64,000 nt of DNA. Source: Chloroflexota bacterium. Its GTDB lineage: Bacteria; Chloroflexota; Dehalococcoidia; Lucifugimonadales; Australimonadaceae. The first letter of the stretch is position 1, and each line of letters begins with the position of its first letter. The notes beneath the pieces were generated by a model that saw nothing but the letters and a program-made list of their open reading frames with translations, did no database searches and had not been told where the DNA came from. Positions 36,116 through 45,655 of the stretch are shown one piece after another. A program made the translations under genes and the position numbers. The stretch spans positions 186,001 through 250,000 of the forward strand of contig JAPPHT010000056.1 in the NCBI GenBank assembly GCA_028874795.1, written 5' to 3'.

Positions 36116-37381
36116 CTAGGCGAAGTTGGCGTCGATCTCCGGGGCGAGTTGCGCCTCGATGAGCGGTTTCAGGTTCGGTTTGTCGCGGAAGGGGCCGCCG
36201 GTGACGTCGTAGCCGGGATAGTAGGAGTGCTCCTGGGGCAGGACGATGACGCCCTTGTCCTCCCGGTGAACGTTCATCGGCTCGCCGCCGTCCTCGACGA
36301 TCTGCATCTGCTCCTCCAGTATCTTGCGGTAGAGGATGATGCCGATGTCGGTGACGCCGAGCGCTTCGGTCGTGCGGTCGCTGATGGGGCCCTGCATGAT
36401 CCAGGCGGCCTGGTCCTGGCCGAGCACCCAGTCTGCCCGGATGCGCCCGTTGTCCTTGAACACGTTCTCGTACTTGTACGGTATCTCTGCCTGCTCAACG
36501 ACCTCGCCCGCCTCCGGCACGCGCACGCGGAGCACGATGTGGTACGTGTGGGTGTCGTCCATCGGCACGCGCATCTGGAAGGCGTGGCTGCGCTGCTGGC
36601 CGACACGGAGGATGTTGGGGAAGAGCACCGGGTGGCCGATGCGCCACCACTCGTTCTCCTCGGTGTCACCCGTCATGAGCCGGCGCTTGATGACACCGTA
36701 GTCGAAGCGGTCGAACCCGACCTTCACCTCGTGGCGTCCGCGCGCGCCGTCGCCCTGCATCTGCTTCTTCCACGCCTCGCGCTCTTCCGGCGGCTTCTCC
36801 ATGCCGAGCACGTAGGAGCCCCAGTAGTTGTGCAGCCACTCGAAGTGCACGGGGTCCAGCGAGTTGTCCATGCACTGGAGCCAGTTGCACGGGAGCTCCA
36901 TCGCGATGACCCAGCGCTCGACGTTCTCCCACTCGAGGAGGTCCCAGCGCGGGAGGAGGGGCGTGGGCGCAGGTCCCATGTACGCGAAGATGATGCCGGC
37001 CTTCTCCTGGACGGGGTACGCCTTGATGCGCACCTTGTCCTTGAACTTGGAGCCCTCCGGCTCGGACGGCTGGTCGACGCACTGTCCGGTCTCGTTGAAT
37101 ATCCAGCCGTGGTAGGCGCAGCGGATGCCCTGGGGCTCCGGGATGCCGTAGGAGAGGTTCGCCTTGCGGTGCGCGCACGACGGCTCGATGAGGCCGAGCG
37201 TGCCCTTCGCGTCGCGGTAGAGGACGAGGTCCTCACCGAGCAGGCGCATCTCCTTCGTGGGGTTGTCGGCGTTCAGCTCGGCGCTCGGGGCGATGGGGTG
37301 CCAGTAACGCCGGAGCAAATCGCCCATCGGCGTGCCGGGTCCGACCCGAGTGAGACGCTGGTTCTGTGCCGCGGTAAGCAT
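36116..37381 (-). CDS. Rieske ring-hydroxylating oxygenase alpha subunit (paralog 3)
   Basis: CAHRKANLSYGIPEPQGIRCAYHGWIFNETGQC; NSLDPVHFEWLHNYWG. Confidence 0.9.
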   Translation of the reverse strand: MLTAAQNQRLTRVGPGTPMGDLLRRYWHPIAPSAELNADNPTKEMRLLGEDLVLYRDAKGTLGLIEPSCAHRKANLSYGIPEPQGIRCAYHGWIFNETGQCVDQPSEPEGSKFKDKVRIKAYPVQEKAGIIFAYMGPAPTPLLPRWDLLEWENVERWVIAMELPCNWLQCMDNSLDPVHFEWLHNYWGSYVLGMEKPPEEREAWKKQMQGDGARGRHEVKVGFDRFDYGVIKRRLMTGDTEENEWWRIGHPVLFPNILRVGQQRSHAFQMRVPMDDTHTYHIVLRVRVPEAGEVVEQAEIPYKYENVFKDNGRIRADWVLGQDQAAWIMQGPISDRTTEALGVTDIGIILYRKILEEQMQIVEDGGEPMNVHREDKGVIVLPQEHSYYPGYDVTGGPFRDKPNLKPLIEAQLAPEIDANFA

Positions 37382-37465
37382 CCGTCACACCTCCATTGCT
37401 GAGGTCACTCGTTCTTCTCTGCTAATGATACTCCGCGGCACAAGCCCTGCCTGCGCCGCCGGGCA

Positions 37466-38704
37466 TCAGCGGGCGTAATCGGGCGACATCGGCACCTGGT
37501 GCGTGAGCTGGACGTCCCTGCCCGTGCGCGACGATTCCATGATGCCGGTGATGAGCTCCAGCGTCGCCATACCCCAGAGGCCGTCGTGGTAGACGGGGGC
37601 GTCATTCCGCACCGCGTTGTAGAGCTCCATCAGGTCTTCCCTGCCCGCGTGGTAGCGGTTCTCCGTCAGCGATCGGTCCTCGATCTCGCCGTCCTTGTAG
37701 ACGTACAACCCGTAGCGCGACTGCCGCAGGTCGCCGCGCTCGCACGTCGCGATGAGGATGCCGAGGTTGGTGGGCCGCCACGGCGGGACCTCCTTCGGCT
37801 GCTCGCGCCAGAAGCGGCGCTCGTGGTCCGAGCCGATGCGGAGCGAGTCCTTGGCCTCGAACTCGTCGCGCGTACCGTCCTTCAGCCCGGCGCGGATGCG
37901 GATGCGGTCGTCGTGGGTGTAGCCCTCTATGAGCCCCCTGCCCTGCTCGTCGCTCCAGGGGACGAGGTCGGCAGTCATGGAGTAGCCGTAGCCGTTGTTG
38001 GTGACGGTGGCGGTCGCGCCGTTCTCGAAGTCCATGAAGGCGGAGTAGTAGCCGACCGCGTTGCGCTCCGGCCACCACTTGCCGGTGGTGCCGCGTATGG
38101 TGCGCACCATGCCGCCGCCGAGCAGACGCAGGCTGTCCAACTGGTGCGGTCCCTGCCGGTAGAGCACGCCTCCGCCGCGGCTCTCGTCCAGCTCCTCCGG
38201 CTGGCGCGCCTGGAGCATCCAGTCCGTGAAGGCGAAGTTGTTGAGCGCCTTGAGCGGCCCGAGCTCGCCGGACTGGATGATGCGCCGCATCTCCATGACG
38301 GGCGGACTGAAGCCGAGGGTGTGACCGCAGAGCAGCTTCACGTTGTTCTTCGCCGCCGCCTCCACCATCGCCTCGGCCTCCGGCATGTTGAGCGCCATCG
38401 GCTTCTCCGAGACGGCGTGCTTGCCCGCGTTCGCCACGAGCACGACGTGGGGGCTGTGGAAGTTGTTAGGGGTCGCGACCCACACCGCCTCGACGTCCGG
38501 GTCCGCACAGAGCGCCTCGGCGCTGTCATAGACGCGGGCGTCCGGGTAGCGGGCCTTGAACGCTTCGAGGACGCGGGGGTTGGTGTCCGCCGCGGCCATC
38601 AGCTCTATCTCGTCCAGTCCCTCCATGCTGGGCATGATCTGCGTCGCGCCGACGCCCACACCGATGATGCCCATCTTGAGGGGTCTGACGGAGCCTGTGG
38701 TCAT
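37466..38704 (-). CDS. Gfo/Idh/MocA oxidoreductase (paralog 2)
   Basis: MGIIGVGVGATQIMPSMEGLDEIELMAAADTNPR..VEAVWVATPNNFHSPHVVLVANAGKHAVSEKPMALNMPEAEAM. Confidence 0.9.
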   Translation of the reverse strand: MTTGSVRPLKMGIIGVGVGATQIMPSMEGLDEIELMAAADTNPRVLEAFKARYPDARVYDSAEALCADPDVEAVWVATPNNFHSPHVVLVANAGKHAVSEKPMALNMPEAEAMVEAAAKNNVKLLCGHTLGFSPPVMEMRRIIQSGELGPLKALNNFAFTDWMLQARQPEELDESRGGGVLYRQGPHQLDSLRLLGGGMVRTIRGTTGKWWPERNAVGYYSAFMDFENGATATVTNNGYGYSMTADLVPWSDEQGRGLIEGYTHDDRIRIRAGLKDGTRDEFEAKDSLRIGSDHERRFWREQPKEVPPWRPTNLGILIATCERGDLRQSRYGLYVYKDGEIEDRSLTENRYHAGREDLMELYNAVRNDAPVYHDGLWGMATLELITGIMESSRTGRDVQLTHQVPMSPDYAR

Positions 38705-38812
38705 GGTTCGTTCCTCTCCTTCCTCATACTGCAAAGAGTGGGGTGATGACGAGGCACCCATGGCTGCGCGGCCTCGCAGGTTCACCCCCGTTCCAGCCTT
38801 CCCTCATCAAGA

Positions 38813-38917
38813 GACCTTTGCGTAACCCATCCCCCCACCGAGGGCCCTCACCCTAACCCTCTCCCCCAGGAGAGGGAACCAAACATCCTGACCCTTCCAC
38901 TCACTTACGCAAAGGTC
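38813..38917. mobile_element. MITE-like ~105-bp element bounded by perfect 13-bp inverted repeats
   Basis: GACCTTTGCGTAA (38813-38825) and TTACGCAAAGGTC (38905-38917); interior CCCTCACCCTAACCCTCTCCCCCAGGAGAGGG. Confidence 0.5.
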
Positions 38918-39032
38918 CCCTTGTAGGGCGAGGGTGGCAGGCACGGCCTCGATCCGCTGCGCGCGACCCGCGGCCCCACTCTCCGGATCCCCGCCTGCAC
39001 GGGAATGACGGGGGAGGGCAGGAATGACGAGG

Positions 39033-40088
39033 CTAGGCGATCGCGCCGACGACCTCCTGACGCTTGCCCTCTTCCTCGCGGTAGAGGCCTATCGCCTCGA
39101 TCACCGGCAGGTCGCTCATCGAGAAGAGCACCGCGTCCTCCGACGAGTCGGTCCCGTGCTCGTGCAAGGCCCAGGGGGGCAGCACGAAGGTGTCGGCCCT
39201 CGACCAGTCGAGCCGCTTACCGTCGATGATCGAGTAGCCCTCGCCCTTGGCGACGTGGTAGACGACGCTGGAGGTGTGCCGGTGGGCTTCGGTGTGCGAG
39301 CCGGGGGCGAGACGCTGCAGCTTGAGCGCGAGCGTCGGCATGGAGTGCCCGCCGGTCACCGGGTTGGCGTACTCCATGATTACGCCGTCGAAGGGGTCCT
39401 CTTCGCCGTAGCCGAGGAGGGCGCCGTAGGCCTCGTCCCACCGGTAGGTCAGCGGCAGGGCGCCGCCGTGGACGTCCTCCAGCCTGGGGCGCATGAGGCC
39501 GTTGCCGATGGAGGCATTGGTGAAGCCGACGGGCTTGGTTACGGGTTGCACGTCCTCCGGGAACGGCTCCTGGAACATGGCGTCGAGGTAGCCGACCAGC
39601 GGGGCGTCGAGGCAGTCGAGCCAGATGACTGGTTTGTCGGTCGGGTTGTTGTGGTCATGCCACGCCCAGCTGGGGGAGAGGACGAGGTCGCCCTCCTGCA
39701 TCCGGAAGCGCTCGCCGTCCTGCACCGTGAAGGCGCCCTCGCCCTCGATCACGAAGCGGATGGCGGCTGCGGTATGGCGGTGCGCCTCGGCGATCTCGCC
39801 CGGCCAGACGATCTGGACGGCGGCCGACATCGTCTTGGTCGCCCCGGCCTGCGGGTTCTTGAGGCCGGGGTTGCGCATGGTGAGCGCCCGCCGGAAGCCC
39901 TGGCCCTTCAGGCTCTCCAACTCGCCGGCCTGTATCGCCAGCTCGCGCATCCGGTCCCAGCGCCACACGTGCGGCGCCAGCCTCGGCCGCTCTGGCGGGT
40001 TCGCGTGTGCGATCCACAGGGGATTGATGTTCTCGTCGTCCAACTCCTGGTGGTACGCCCTCTCGCTCTCCGGCATGGTCCAGCTCAT
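39033..40088 (-). CDS. gentisate 1,2-dioxygenase-like bicupin
   Basis: AEAHRHTAAAIRFVIEGEGAFTVQDGERFRMQEGDLVLSPSWAWHDHNNPTDKPVIWLDCLDAPLV; second cupin GSHTEAHRHTSSVVYHVAKGEGYSIIDGKRLDWSRADTFVLPPWALHEH. Confidence 0.85.
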   Translation of the reverse strand: MSWTMPESERAYHQELDDENINPLWIAHANPPERPRLAPHVWRWDRMRELAIQAGELESLKGQGFRRALTMRNPGLKNPQAGATKTMSAAVQIVWPGEIAEAHRHTAAAIRFVIEGEGAFTVQDGERFRMQEGDLVLSPSWAWHDHNNPTDKPVIWLDCLDAPLVGYLDAMFQEPFPEDVQPVTKPVGFTNASIGNGLMRPRLEDVHGGALPLTYRWDEAYGALLGYGEEDPFDGVIMEYANPVTGGHSMPTLALKLQRLAPGSHTEAHRHTSSVVYHVAKGEGYSIIDGKRLDWSRADTFVLPPWALHEHGTDSSEDAVLFSMSDLPVIEAIGLYREEEGKRQEVVGAIA

Positions 40089-40101
40089 GGTCGTCCTCCC
40101 T

Positions 40102-40962
40102 TTACTCGCGGGCCTCGGCCCTCGCCGACAGTTCGCCTACCTGAGTGATGTTGATCGTAACCAGATCGCCGGGGGTGACGGAGCCGACGCCCTCCGGCGT
40201 ACCGGTGAATACGAGGTCGCCCGGCTCCATGCGGGCCACCCAGGACATGTTGGCTATCTGGTTCTTGCAGTCCACAATCATATCTCGCGTGAACGCGTGC
40301 TGGCGCAGCTCTTCGTTCACCCAGAGGTTGATCTCCAGGTCCTGCGGGTCCGGCACCTCGTCCGCCGTCACGATGCACGAGCCGATGGGCGCGAAGCTGT
40401 CGAACGACTTGCGCTTGCTCCGGTCCTCCGGTCCGCGCACGGTGATGTCCAGCCCGCATGTGTAGCCGAACACGTGGGAGAGCGCCTCCTCCACCGGGAT
40501 CATGCTGCCGCCCTTGCCCATCACCATGACCAGCTCGGACTCGTGGTGGATCACCCGGTCCGGGTAAGGGAGCAGGATGGGGTCGTTCGGGCCGGAGACG
40601 GCGCTGGACGCCTTCAGAAACATCCCCATGTCGGCCGTGACCTGCGGCGCCGTGCCGCTCCACGGGCTCTCCTGCATCTCCTCGCTGTGCGCCTTGTAGT
40701 TGGTCGGCTGTGCGTACACCTTGCGGGGCGCCGGGACCGGCGGCAGCAGGCGCACGGAGCTGAGCGGCACACCGCCTTCCGACGCGGCCCTGGCCTCCAC
40801 CTGTCCGCGGAGGCTGTCCCACCGCTCGATGAGCAGCACCATCCGGAGGGGCTTGAACTCCTCCGGGAGCTCCGGCAGCAGACCGGTCACGTCGACCACG
40901 TCGTCGCTGTCGTTCAGCACGCCAATGCGGTAATCGTCGAAACTCACCAGGCGCATCCGCAT
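40102..40962 (-). CDS. fumarylacetoacetate hydrolase (FAH) family protein
   Basis: KVYAQPTNYKAHSEEM, HHESELVMVMGKGGSMI, GYTCGLDITVRG, GDLVFTGTPEGVGSVTPGD. Confidence 0.92.
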   Translation of the reverse strand: MRMRLVSFDDYRIGVLNDSDDVVDVTGLLPELPEEFKPLRMVLLIERWDSLRGQVEARAASEGGVPLSSVRLLPPVPAPRKVYAQPTNYKAHSEEMQESPWSGTAPQVTADMGMFLKASSAVSGPNDPILLPYPDRVIHHESELVMVMGKGGSMIPVEEALSHVFGYTCGLDITVRGPEDRSKRKSFDSFAPIGSCIVTADEVPDPQDLEINLWVNEELRQHAFTRDMIVDCKNQIANMSWVARMEPGDLVFTGTPEGVGSVTPGDLVTINITQVGELSARAEARE

Positions 40963-41058
40963 CCTCCTGTTCGCTTGTCAGGCATGACGCTAACACCTGC
41001 GCAGAGGCGGGGTCAACGCGCCTCAGGGGCGTCGCTGACGCACCGCCGCCGAGGCGGG

Positions 41059-41673
41059 TCAGTGCAGCGGCGAGAACGACGCCGGGACCATGTGGCGCAC
41101 GAGCTGGTGTACCGCACGCTCGTCCGTGTGCGGCGGCCAGATGCCCTCCTTGAGATAGATGGCGCGGAGCTCGTCACGGTGGTCCCAGTCCTTGTACGGC
41201 CACAGCTGGTAGAAGCGGTTCAGCTGCCCGAGGTCACTCATGAAGAAGCAGCCGGGGTAGAGCTCGAGGCGCTTCGCGGACTGATCGCTGAACTGCTGCA
41301 TGACGGAGCGGAGCGTGCCGGAGGGGAAGGTGTACATCCGCAGCTCGTACAGGTTGCCCCACTCCCGCGGACCGTCCAGCGCATCGTTCACCGGCGACCC
41401 GACGAGGATGTCGCTCTCCATGGAGACGGCGAACTCGGCGATGCCGGGCGGCCACACGCCCGTCTCCAGCGCCTTGGCGCGGACGTCGGCGCGCTGCTGC
41501 AACGAGTCGTATGCCCACAGGTGGAGTATCTGGTTGAGCGGGCCGATGTCCGTGTGCCAGAAGCCGACGAGAGGCGAGAGCTTCGTACGCGCCTCTATCT
41601 TCTCGGCGAAACGGCGCTCCACCTCGGGCACCGAGTTGGGGGTGAGATTGTAGGTCCGGAGTTCGTAGATCAT
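41059..41673 (-). CDS. NIPSNAP family protein
   Basis: MIYELRTYNLTPNSVPEVERRFAEKIEARTKLSPLVGFWHTDIGPLNQILHLWAYDSLQQRADVR. Confidence 0.9.
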   Translation of the reverse strand: MIYELRTYNLTPNSVPEVERRFAEKIEARTKLSPLVGFWHTDIGPLNQILHLWAYDSLQQRADVRAKALETGVWPPGIAEFAVSMESDILVGSPVNDALDGPREWGNLYELRMYTFPSGTLRSVMQQFSDQSAKRLELYPGCFFMSDLGQLNRFYQLWPYKDWDHRDELRAIYLKEGIWPPHTDERAVHQLVRHMVPASFSPLH

Positions 41674-41965
41674 CCGCGCTCCTCCTCGGGAAAGTGGAGA
41701 GAGTGTAGCGCAGTGGGGGAACGGCCGTGGGGCTGCCGGCGCGCCGGTGACGAGCGAGTGGCAGGTCTGGCGGCCGTATGCGGGCGCCACGCCACGCGGG
41801 GCCATGCGGAAGGTGGGCGGGGAATGGCCCGTCTTCAGGCGTGAACCTGCGAAATTCCCCAAAAATGAGGCTTCAGGGGACTTGTAGAGTGCCTATCTGG
41901 TAGGAAAGCATTGCAGAGTATCGATACGGCAGCCGACAGAGCTGCAGCAGCAGAAGGAGGAAAAC

Positions 41966-42121
41966 ATGCAGGCATACTGCGTCAAGTGTCGGGACAAGCG
42001 GGACATGAACAGCCCGCGCGATGAAACGACCAAGAACGGCAAGCCGATCATCAAGGGCACGTGCCCGACCTGCGGCACGGGCCTCAACATCATCGGCAAG
42101 ACCATGGCGGAGATGGGCTAG
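41966..42121 (+). CDS. DUF5679-like zinc-ribbon mini-protein (51 aa; absent from the ORF track)
   Basis: MQAYCVKCRDKRDMNSPRDETTKNGKPIIKGTCPTCGTGLNIIGKTMAEMG*; strong SD AGAAGGAGGAAAAC. Confidence 0.88.
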   Translation: MQAYCVKCRDKRDMNSPRDETTKNGKPIIKGTCPTCGTGLNIIGKTMAEMG

Positions 42122-42143
42122 CGTCCACTCGCCTGAGGGCGGA

Positions 42144-42166
42144 AGGCCCGGCGTCGAGCCGGGCCT
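42144..42166 (+). terminator. hairpin terminator after the zinc-ribbon gene
   Basis: AGGCCCGGC-GTCGA-GCCGGGCCT. Confidence 0.65.
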
Positions 42167-42178
42167 CCGGCCGCCTCC

Positions 42179-43021
42179 TCAATACATAACGTCCCCACCG
42201 GAGACGGAGACCGCAAGCCCCGTGAGGTAGTCCGACTCAGCGGACGCCAGGAACGCGGCCATCCTTGCGATGTCTTCCGTCTCCGTGATGCGTCCGAGCG
42301 GGTTCGCCCGCGTTCGGTCCTCCACCATACCGCGCAACTGGTCCTCGGCCGTCGTGCCCGGCGGCCTTATGGCGTCTGCGATGAACGCGGCGCGCTCCGT
42401 CTCGGCCAGCCCCGGGCAGATGGCGTTCACGTTCACGCCGTGAGGCCCAAGTTCATGCGCGACGGACTGCGTGAACCCCACCAGCGCGAACTTCGACGCG
42501 GTGTAGGCCGCATAGCGCGGCATCCCCCGCTTGCCGGCCGTGGAGGCGATGACGATGATCTTGCCCCCGCCTCCCCGCTCGATCATGTGCCGCGCCACCG
42601 CGCGCGTGCACAGGAACGTGCCGCGGACGTTCACGCGCTGCACCTCGTCGAACGCCTCTTCCGTCAGCTCCACCAGGGGCACGCGGTCCGGCCCCGGACG
42701 CGACCCCGCGTTGTTCACCAGGATGTCGATCCGCCCGAACCGCTCCAGCGTCTCCTGCACCATCCGCTCGACCGACGCGTTGTCCGACACGTCGCCCACG
42801 AGCGCAAGCGAACCACGCCCCGCCGAGGCTATCTCCGCCGCAACCGACTCCAGTCCCTGCCAGCCGCCCGAGCTGCCGTAGGGGTTGAGGGCGACGTCGT
42901 TCACTGCGACGTCCGCGCCCTCGCGCGCCAGCCGGTTGGCGATGGCACGCCCGAAGCCCCGCTCGCCTCCTGCGCCGGTCACGAGCGCCACCTTGCCGGT
43001 GAGGTCGTACATCGCGCTCAC
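42179..43021 (-). CDS. SDR family oxidoreductase
   Basis: GKVALVTGAGGERGFGRAIANRLAREGADVAVND, ILVNNAGSRPG, IASTAGKRGMPRYAAYTASKFALVGFTQSVAHELGPHGVNVNAICPG. Confidence 0.92.
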   Translation of the reverse strand: MSAMYDLTGKVALVTGAGGERGFGRAIANRLAREGADVAVNDVALNPYGSSGGWQGLESVAAEIASAGRGSLALVGDVSDNASVERMVQETLERFGRIDILVNNAGSRPGPDRVPLVELTEEAFDEVQRVNVRGTFLCTRAVARHMIERGGGGKIIVIASTAGKRGMPRYAAYTASKFALVGFTQSVAHELGPHGVNVNAICPGLAETERAAFIADAIRPPGTTAEDQLRGMVEDRTRANPLGRITETEDIARMAAFLASAESDYLTGLAVSVSGGDVMY

Positions 43022-44043
43022 TCCATGCCGTAGAACCGGCGCGCGTTGAGGCCGGCGACCTTCGCACGCTGCTCCGGCGTCATGTCCTCTCGCGCGAGCA
43101 GGTGCTGGATGTTCTCGGGGAACTCGGCGTCCCAGTGCGGGAAGTCGGATGCGAACATGATGATGTCCTCGCCCAGGATGCGCATCGTCTCAGGCAGCAT
43201 CCGTTCCTCCGCCTCGCAGGAGATGAAGATGTTCCCGGACGAGAGGTATTCGCTGGGGTACTTCGTGAGCAGGGGCGAGTCCACGCGCCCGCGCAGGTGG
43301 AAGCGCTCGTCCATCCGGTCGAGCATGTACACCGTCCACCCGCAGCCGGCCTCCAGGAACGCGAGCTTGAGGTCGGGGAACTTCTCCGGGACGCCGGACA
43401 GGATGATGCTGACGAACTGCTTCATCTGCGTGAACGCGTGACCGAGCGAGTGCACCTGCGAGAGGTTGTCGAACATGAACTCGTCGAACGTGCCGTTCAT
43501 GCGTCCGCTGCCGTGGACGGCGAGCGGCACGCCGAGGCGCTGCGCCTCCTCGTAGATCACGTCGAACCGCGGCTGGCCGAAGTGGTACGGCCCCTCCGGG
43601 AGCATGCCGCCGAGCATGCCGAGCTCATCGACGGCGCGGCGAAGCTCGGCTGCGGCGGCCGGCGGGTCCTGCACGGGCAGCAGGGCGACGCCCTTGAAGC
43701 GGGAGTCCGCCTGGAGGTAGGTGTCGAACAACCAGTTGTTGTAGGCGCGCGACCGCGCTATGGCGAAGTCCGGCTCCATCAGCCAGCCCGCGCCCAGACT
43801 CCCCGTGGGAAAGAGGGCCGACGCCGCAAGCCCTCCGCGGTCCAGCGCGTCCAGCCAGACGGCGGTGTCCACCTGCCGCGTGCCGAGGCGGCCGCCGAGC
43901 GTGTTGTCGAACCCGTCGCGCGGGGAGTTCGCGCTCAGGCGCGGTCTTTCGTTGTAGGGCGCCGGCAGATAGGGGCGTATGTCCTCGTCCGAATCACGCA
44001 CGTGCCCGTCCGCGTCTATGCAGAGCGTTGCCGTTGTCGTCAT
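43018..44043 (-). CDS. ACMSD-type amidohydrolase (paralog 2)
   Basis: LCIDADGHVRDSDEDIRPYLP.., GVPLAVHGSGR, LKLAFLEAGCGWTVYMLDRMDERF, IIMFASDFPHWD. Confidence 0.88.
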   Translation of the reverse strand: MTTTATLCIDADGHVRDSDEDIRPYLPAPYNERPRLSANSPRDGFDNTLGGRLGTRQVDTAVWLDALDRGGLAASALFPTGSLGAGWLMEPDFAIARSRAYNNWLFDTYLQADSRFKGVALLPVQDPPAAAAELRRAVDELGMLGGMLPEGPYHFGQPRFDVIYEEAQRLGVPLAVHGSGRMNGTFDEFMFDNLSQVHSLGHAFTQMKQFVSIILSGVPEKFPDLKLAFLEAGCGWTVYMLDRMDERFHLRGRVDSPLLTKYPSEYLSSGNIFISCEAEERMLPETMRILGEDIIMFASDFPHWDAEFPENIQHLLAREDMTPEQRAKVAGLNARRFYGME

Positions 44044-44261
44044 GTCCGGCCTCCTGTTGCGATCGCCGTGCGGTTGCCGCCGTTGGCAGCATAGGCTGCG
44101 GCATGAGAGACGGCAAATTGTGAAGACGGTTCACACACCCTTGCGCCAGACATTGACCTGAGGCGCACGCACAGGTAGAGTGCCCGCAACAATCGCGGTA
44201 CAGACGATCCGCGCGCTAGGCGGTTCGTTCCCGCGTGTCTGGAAAATCGGGGAGGAGACCG

Positions 44262-45566
44262 ATGCATATCCACCGCTACCTGGCCCTCGGTGCGCTGGCG
44301 GCCATTCTCGCGCTCTTCGCGGCGTGCGGGGGCGACGACCCCGAGCCCGCGGCGCCGACGCCCACGCCCGCCGACACGATGATGGAGGCTCCGACCCCCA
44401 CGCCCGCCGACACGATGATGGAGGAGCCCACTCCCGCCCCCGGCGACACGATGATGGAAGAGCCGACCCCCACGCCCGGCGACGCGATGATGGAGGCGCC
44501 GACCCCCACGCCGGTCGTCGTGCGCCCGACCCCCACGCCCGTGCCGCCTCCCGCCGGTTTCGACGCGGAGGAGTACTTCGGCGGCAGGACCATCCGCATC
44601 ATCACCGGGACCAGCCCCGGAGGCGGCTACGACACCTTCAGCCGGATCGTCGCCGCAGCCGGCAAGAAGTACTTCCCGGACAGCACCCGGTTCATAGTCC
44701 AGAACCTCCCCGGCGCGGGACAGCTCCGCGGTCTGCGGGCGGTGCTGAGCGCAGAGCCTGACGGGCTTACGATCGGCCCGGTCCACCAGCGCTGGTGGAC
44801 GCGGCAGGCGCTCGTTGGAGACATCGAAGGGTTCGACTTCGACAGGATCCACATCCTTGGCTCACCGACGTACGCGGTCAACCCGGACGGTTTCTGCATA
44901 GACCGCAACTTCGCCTCGTCGTGGCAGGAGGTGCTGGACAAGGGCCTGACGATCAGGGTCGGGTCCGTGGGACCGGGCAACGAGCCTGCCATCGAGTTCA
45001 TGCAGGAGAACGGCGGTCCGTTCAGGCTCATCTACGGCTACGGCGGCACCTCCGAGATCATGGCCTCCTTCGACCGCGGAGAGACGGACGGGACCGACCG
45101 CTGCAGCCGGAGCACGGCGGGTCGGCTGTTCCCCGAGTGGATAGAGCAGGGACGCCTCGTCCCCATCTACTACCAGACGGCGCCGTACGACGATGAGTGG
45201 ATGGCCGAACTCGGCTACCCGGGAGTGCAGTTGCCTTCCTTCCGCGATCTGCCCGGGCTCACCTTCAACCCGGCACAGGCTGAGGCGCTCGACCTCAACC
45301 TGCTCACCGACGAGATCTCCCGTGTGTTCATCATGCCTGAGGGCATACCGGACGACGTGGCACAGTACTGGCAGTCGGTGTTCGACCAGCTGGTGGTAGA
45401 CCAGGAGTTCAGGGAGCTGACTACTATCGCCGGATACGACGAGTCCTACGGCTACGGCACCGCCGAGGACATCCTCGGCATCGTCAACCGGCTGCGCAAC
45501 GCCAGCCCGGAGACAAGGGCCGAAGCGCTCAGACTGAGCGGCGTCGACCAGCTGCAGGTGAACTAG
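44262..45566 (+). CDS. TctC-type solute-binding lipoprotein (paralog 3)
   Basis: Lipobox LFAAC; PTPTPADTMMEE repeats; IRIITGTSPGGGYDTFSRIVAAAGKKYFPDSTRFIVQNLPGAGQL. Confidence 0.85.
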   Translation: MHIHRYLALGALAAILALFAACGGDDPEPAAPTPTPADTMMEAPTPTPADTMMEEPTPAPGDTMMEEPTPTPGDAMMEAPTPTPVVVRPTPTPVPPPAGFDAEEYFGGRTIRIITGTSPGGGYDTFSRIVAAAGKKYFPDSTRFIVQNLPGAGQLRGLRAVLSAEPDGLTIGPVHQRWWTRQALVGDIEGFDFDRIHILGSPTYAVNPDGFCIDRNFASSWQEVLDKGLTIRVGSVGPGNEPAIEFMQENGGPFRLIYGYGGTSEIMASFDRGETDGTDRCSRSTAGRLFPEWIEQGRLVPIYYQTAPYDDEWMAELGYPGVQLPSFRDLPGLTFNPAQAEALDLNLLTDEISRVFIMPEGIPDDVAQYWQSVFDQLVVDQEFRELTTIAGYDESYGYGTAEDILGIVNRLRNASPETRAEALRLSGVDQLQVN

Positions 45567-45581
45567 GTTACGGCACGACGC

Positions 45582-45611
45582 GGCCGATGCGGGGAGACTT
45601 CCGCATCGGCC
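45582..45611 (+). terminator. intercistronic hairpin between tctC and tctA (11-bp stem)
   Basis: GGCCGATGCGG-N8-CCGCATCGGCC. Confidence 0.65.
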
Positions 45612-45655
45612 ACGTCACGGCTTGAAGCTGACCGGCAGAAAGGACGTCCCGCCGC

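Noticed and set aside
44350-44530. Possible CRISPR-like or satellite array of CCCACGCCC..GACACGATGATGGAGG units
   Set aside because: Units are in-frame codons of a Pro/Thr/Met/Glu lipoprotein linker without conserved repeat/spacer structure
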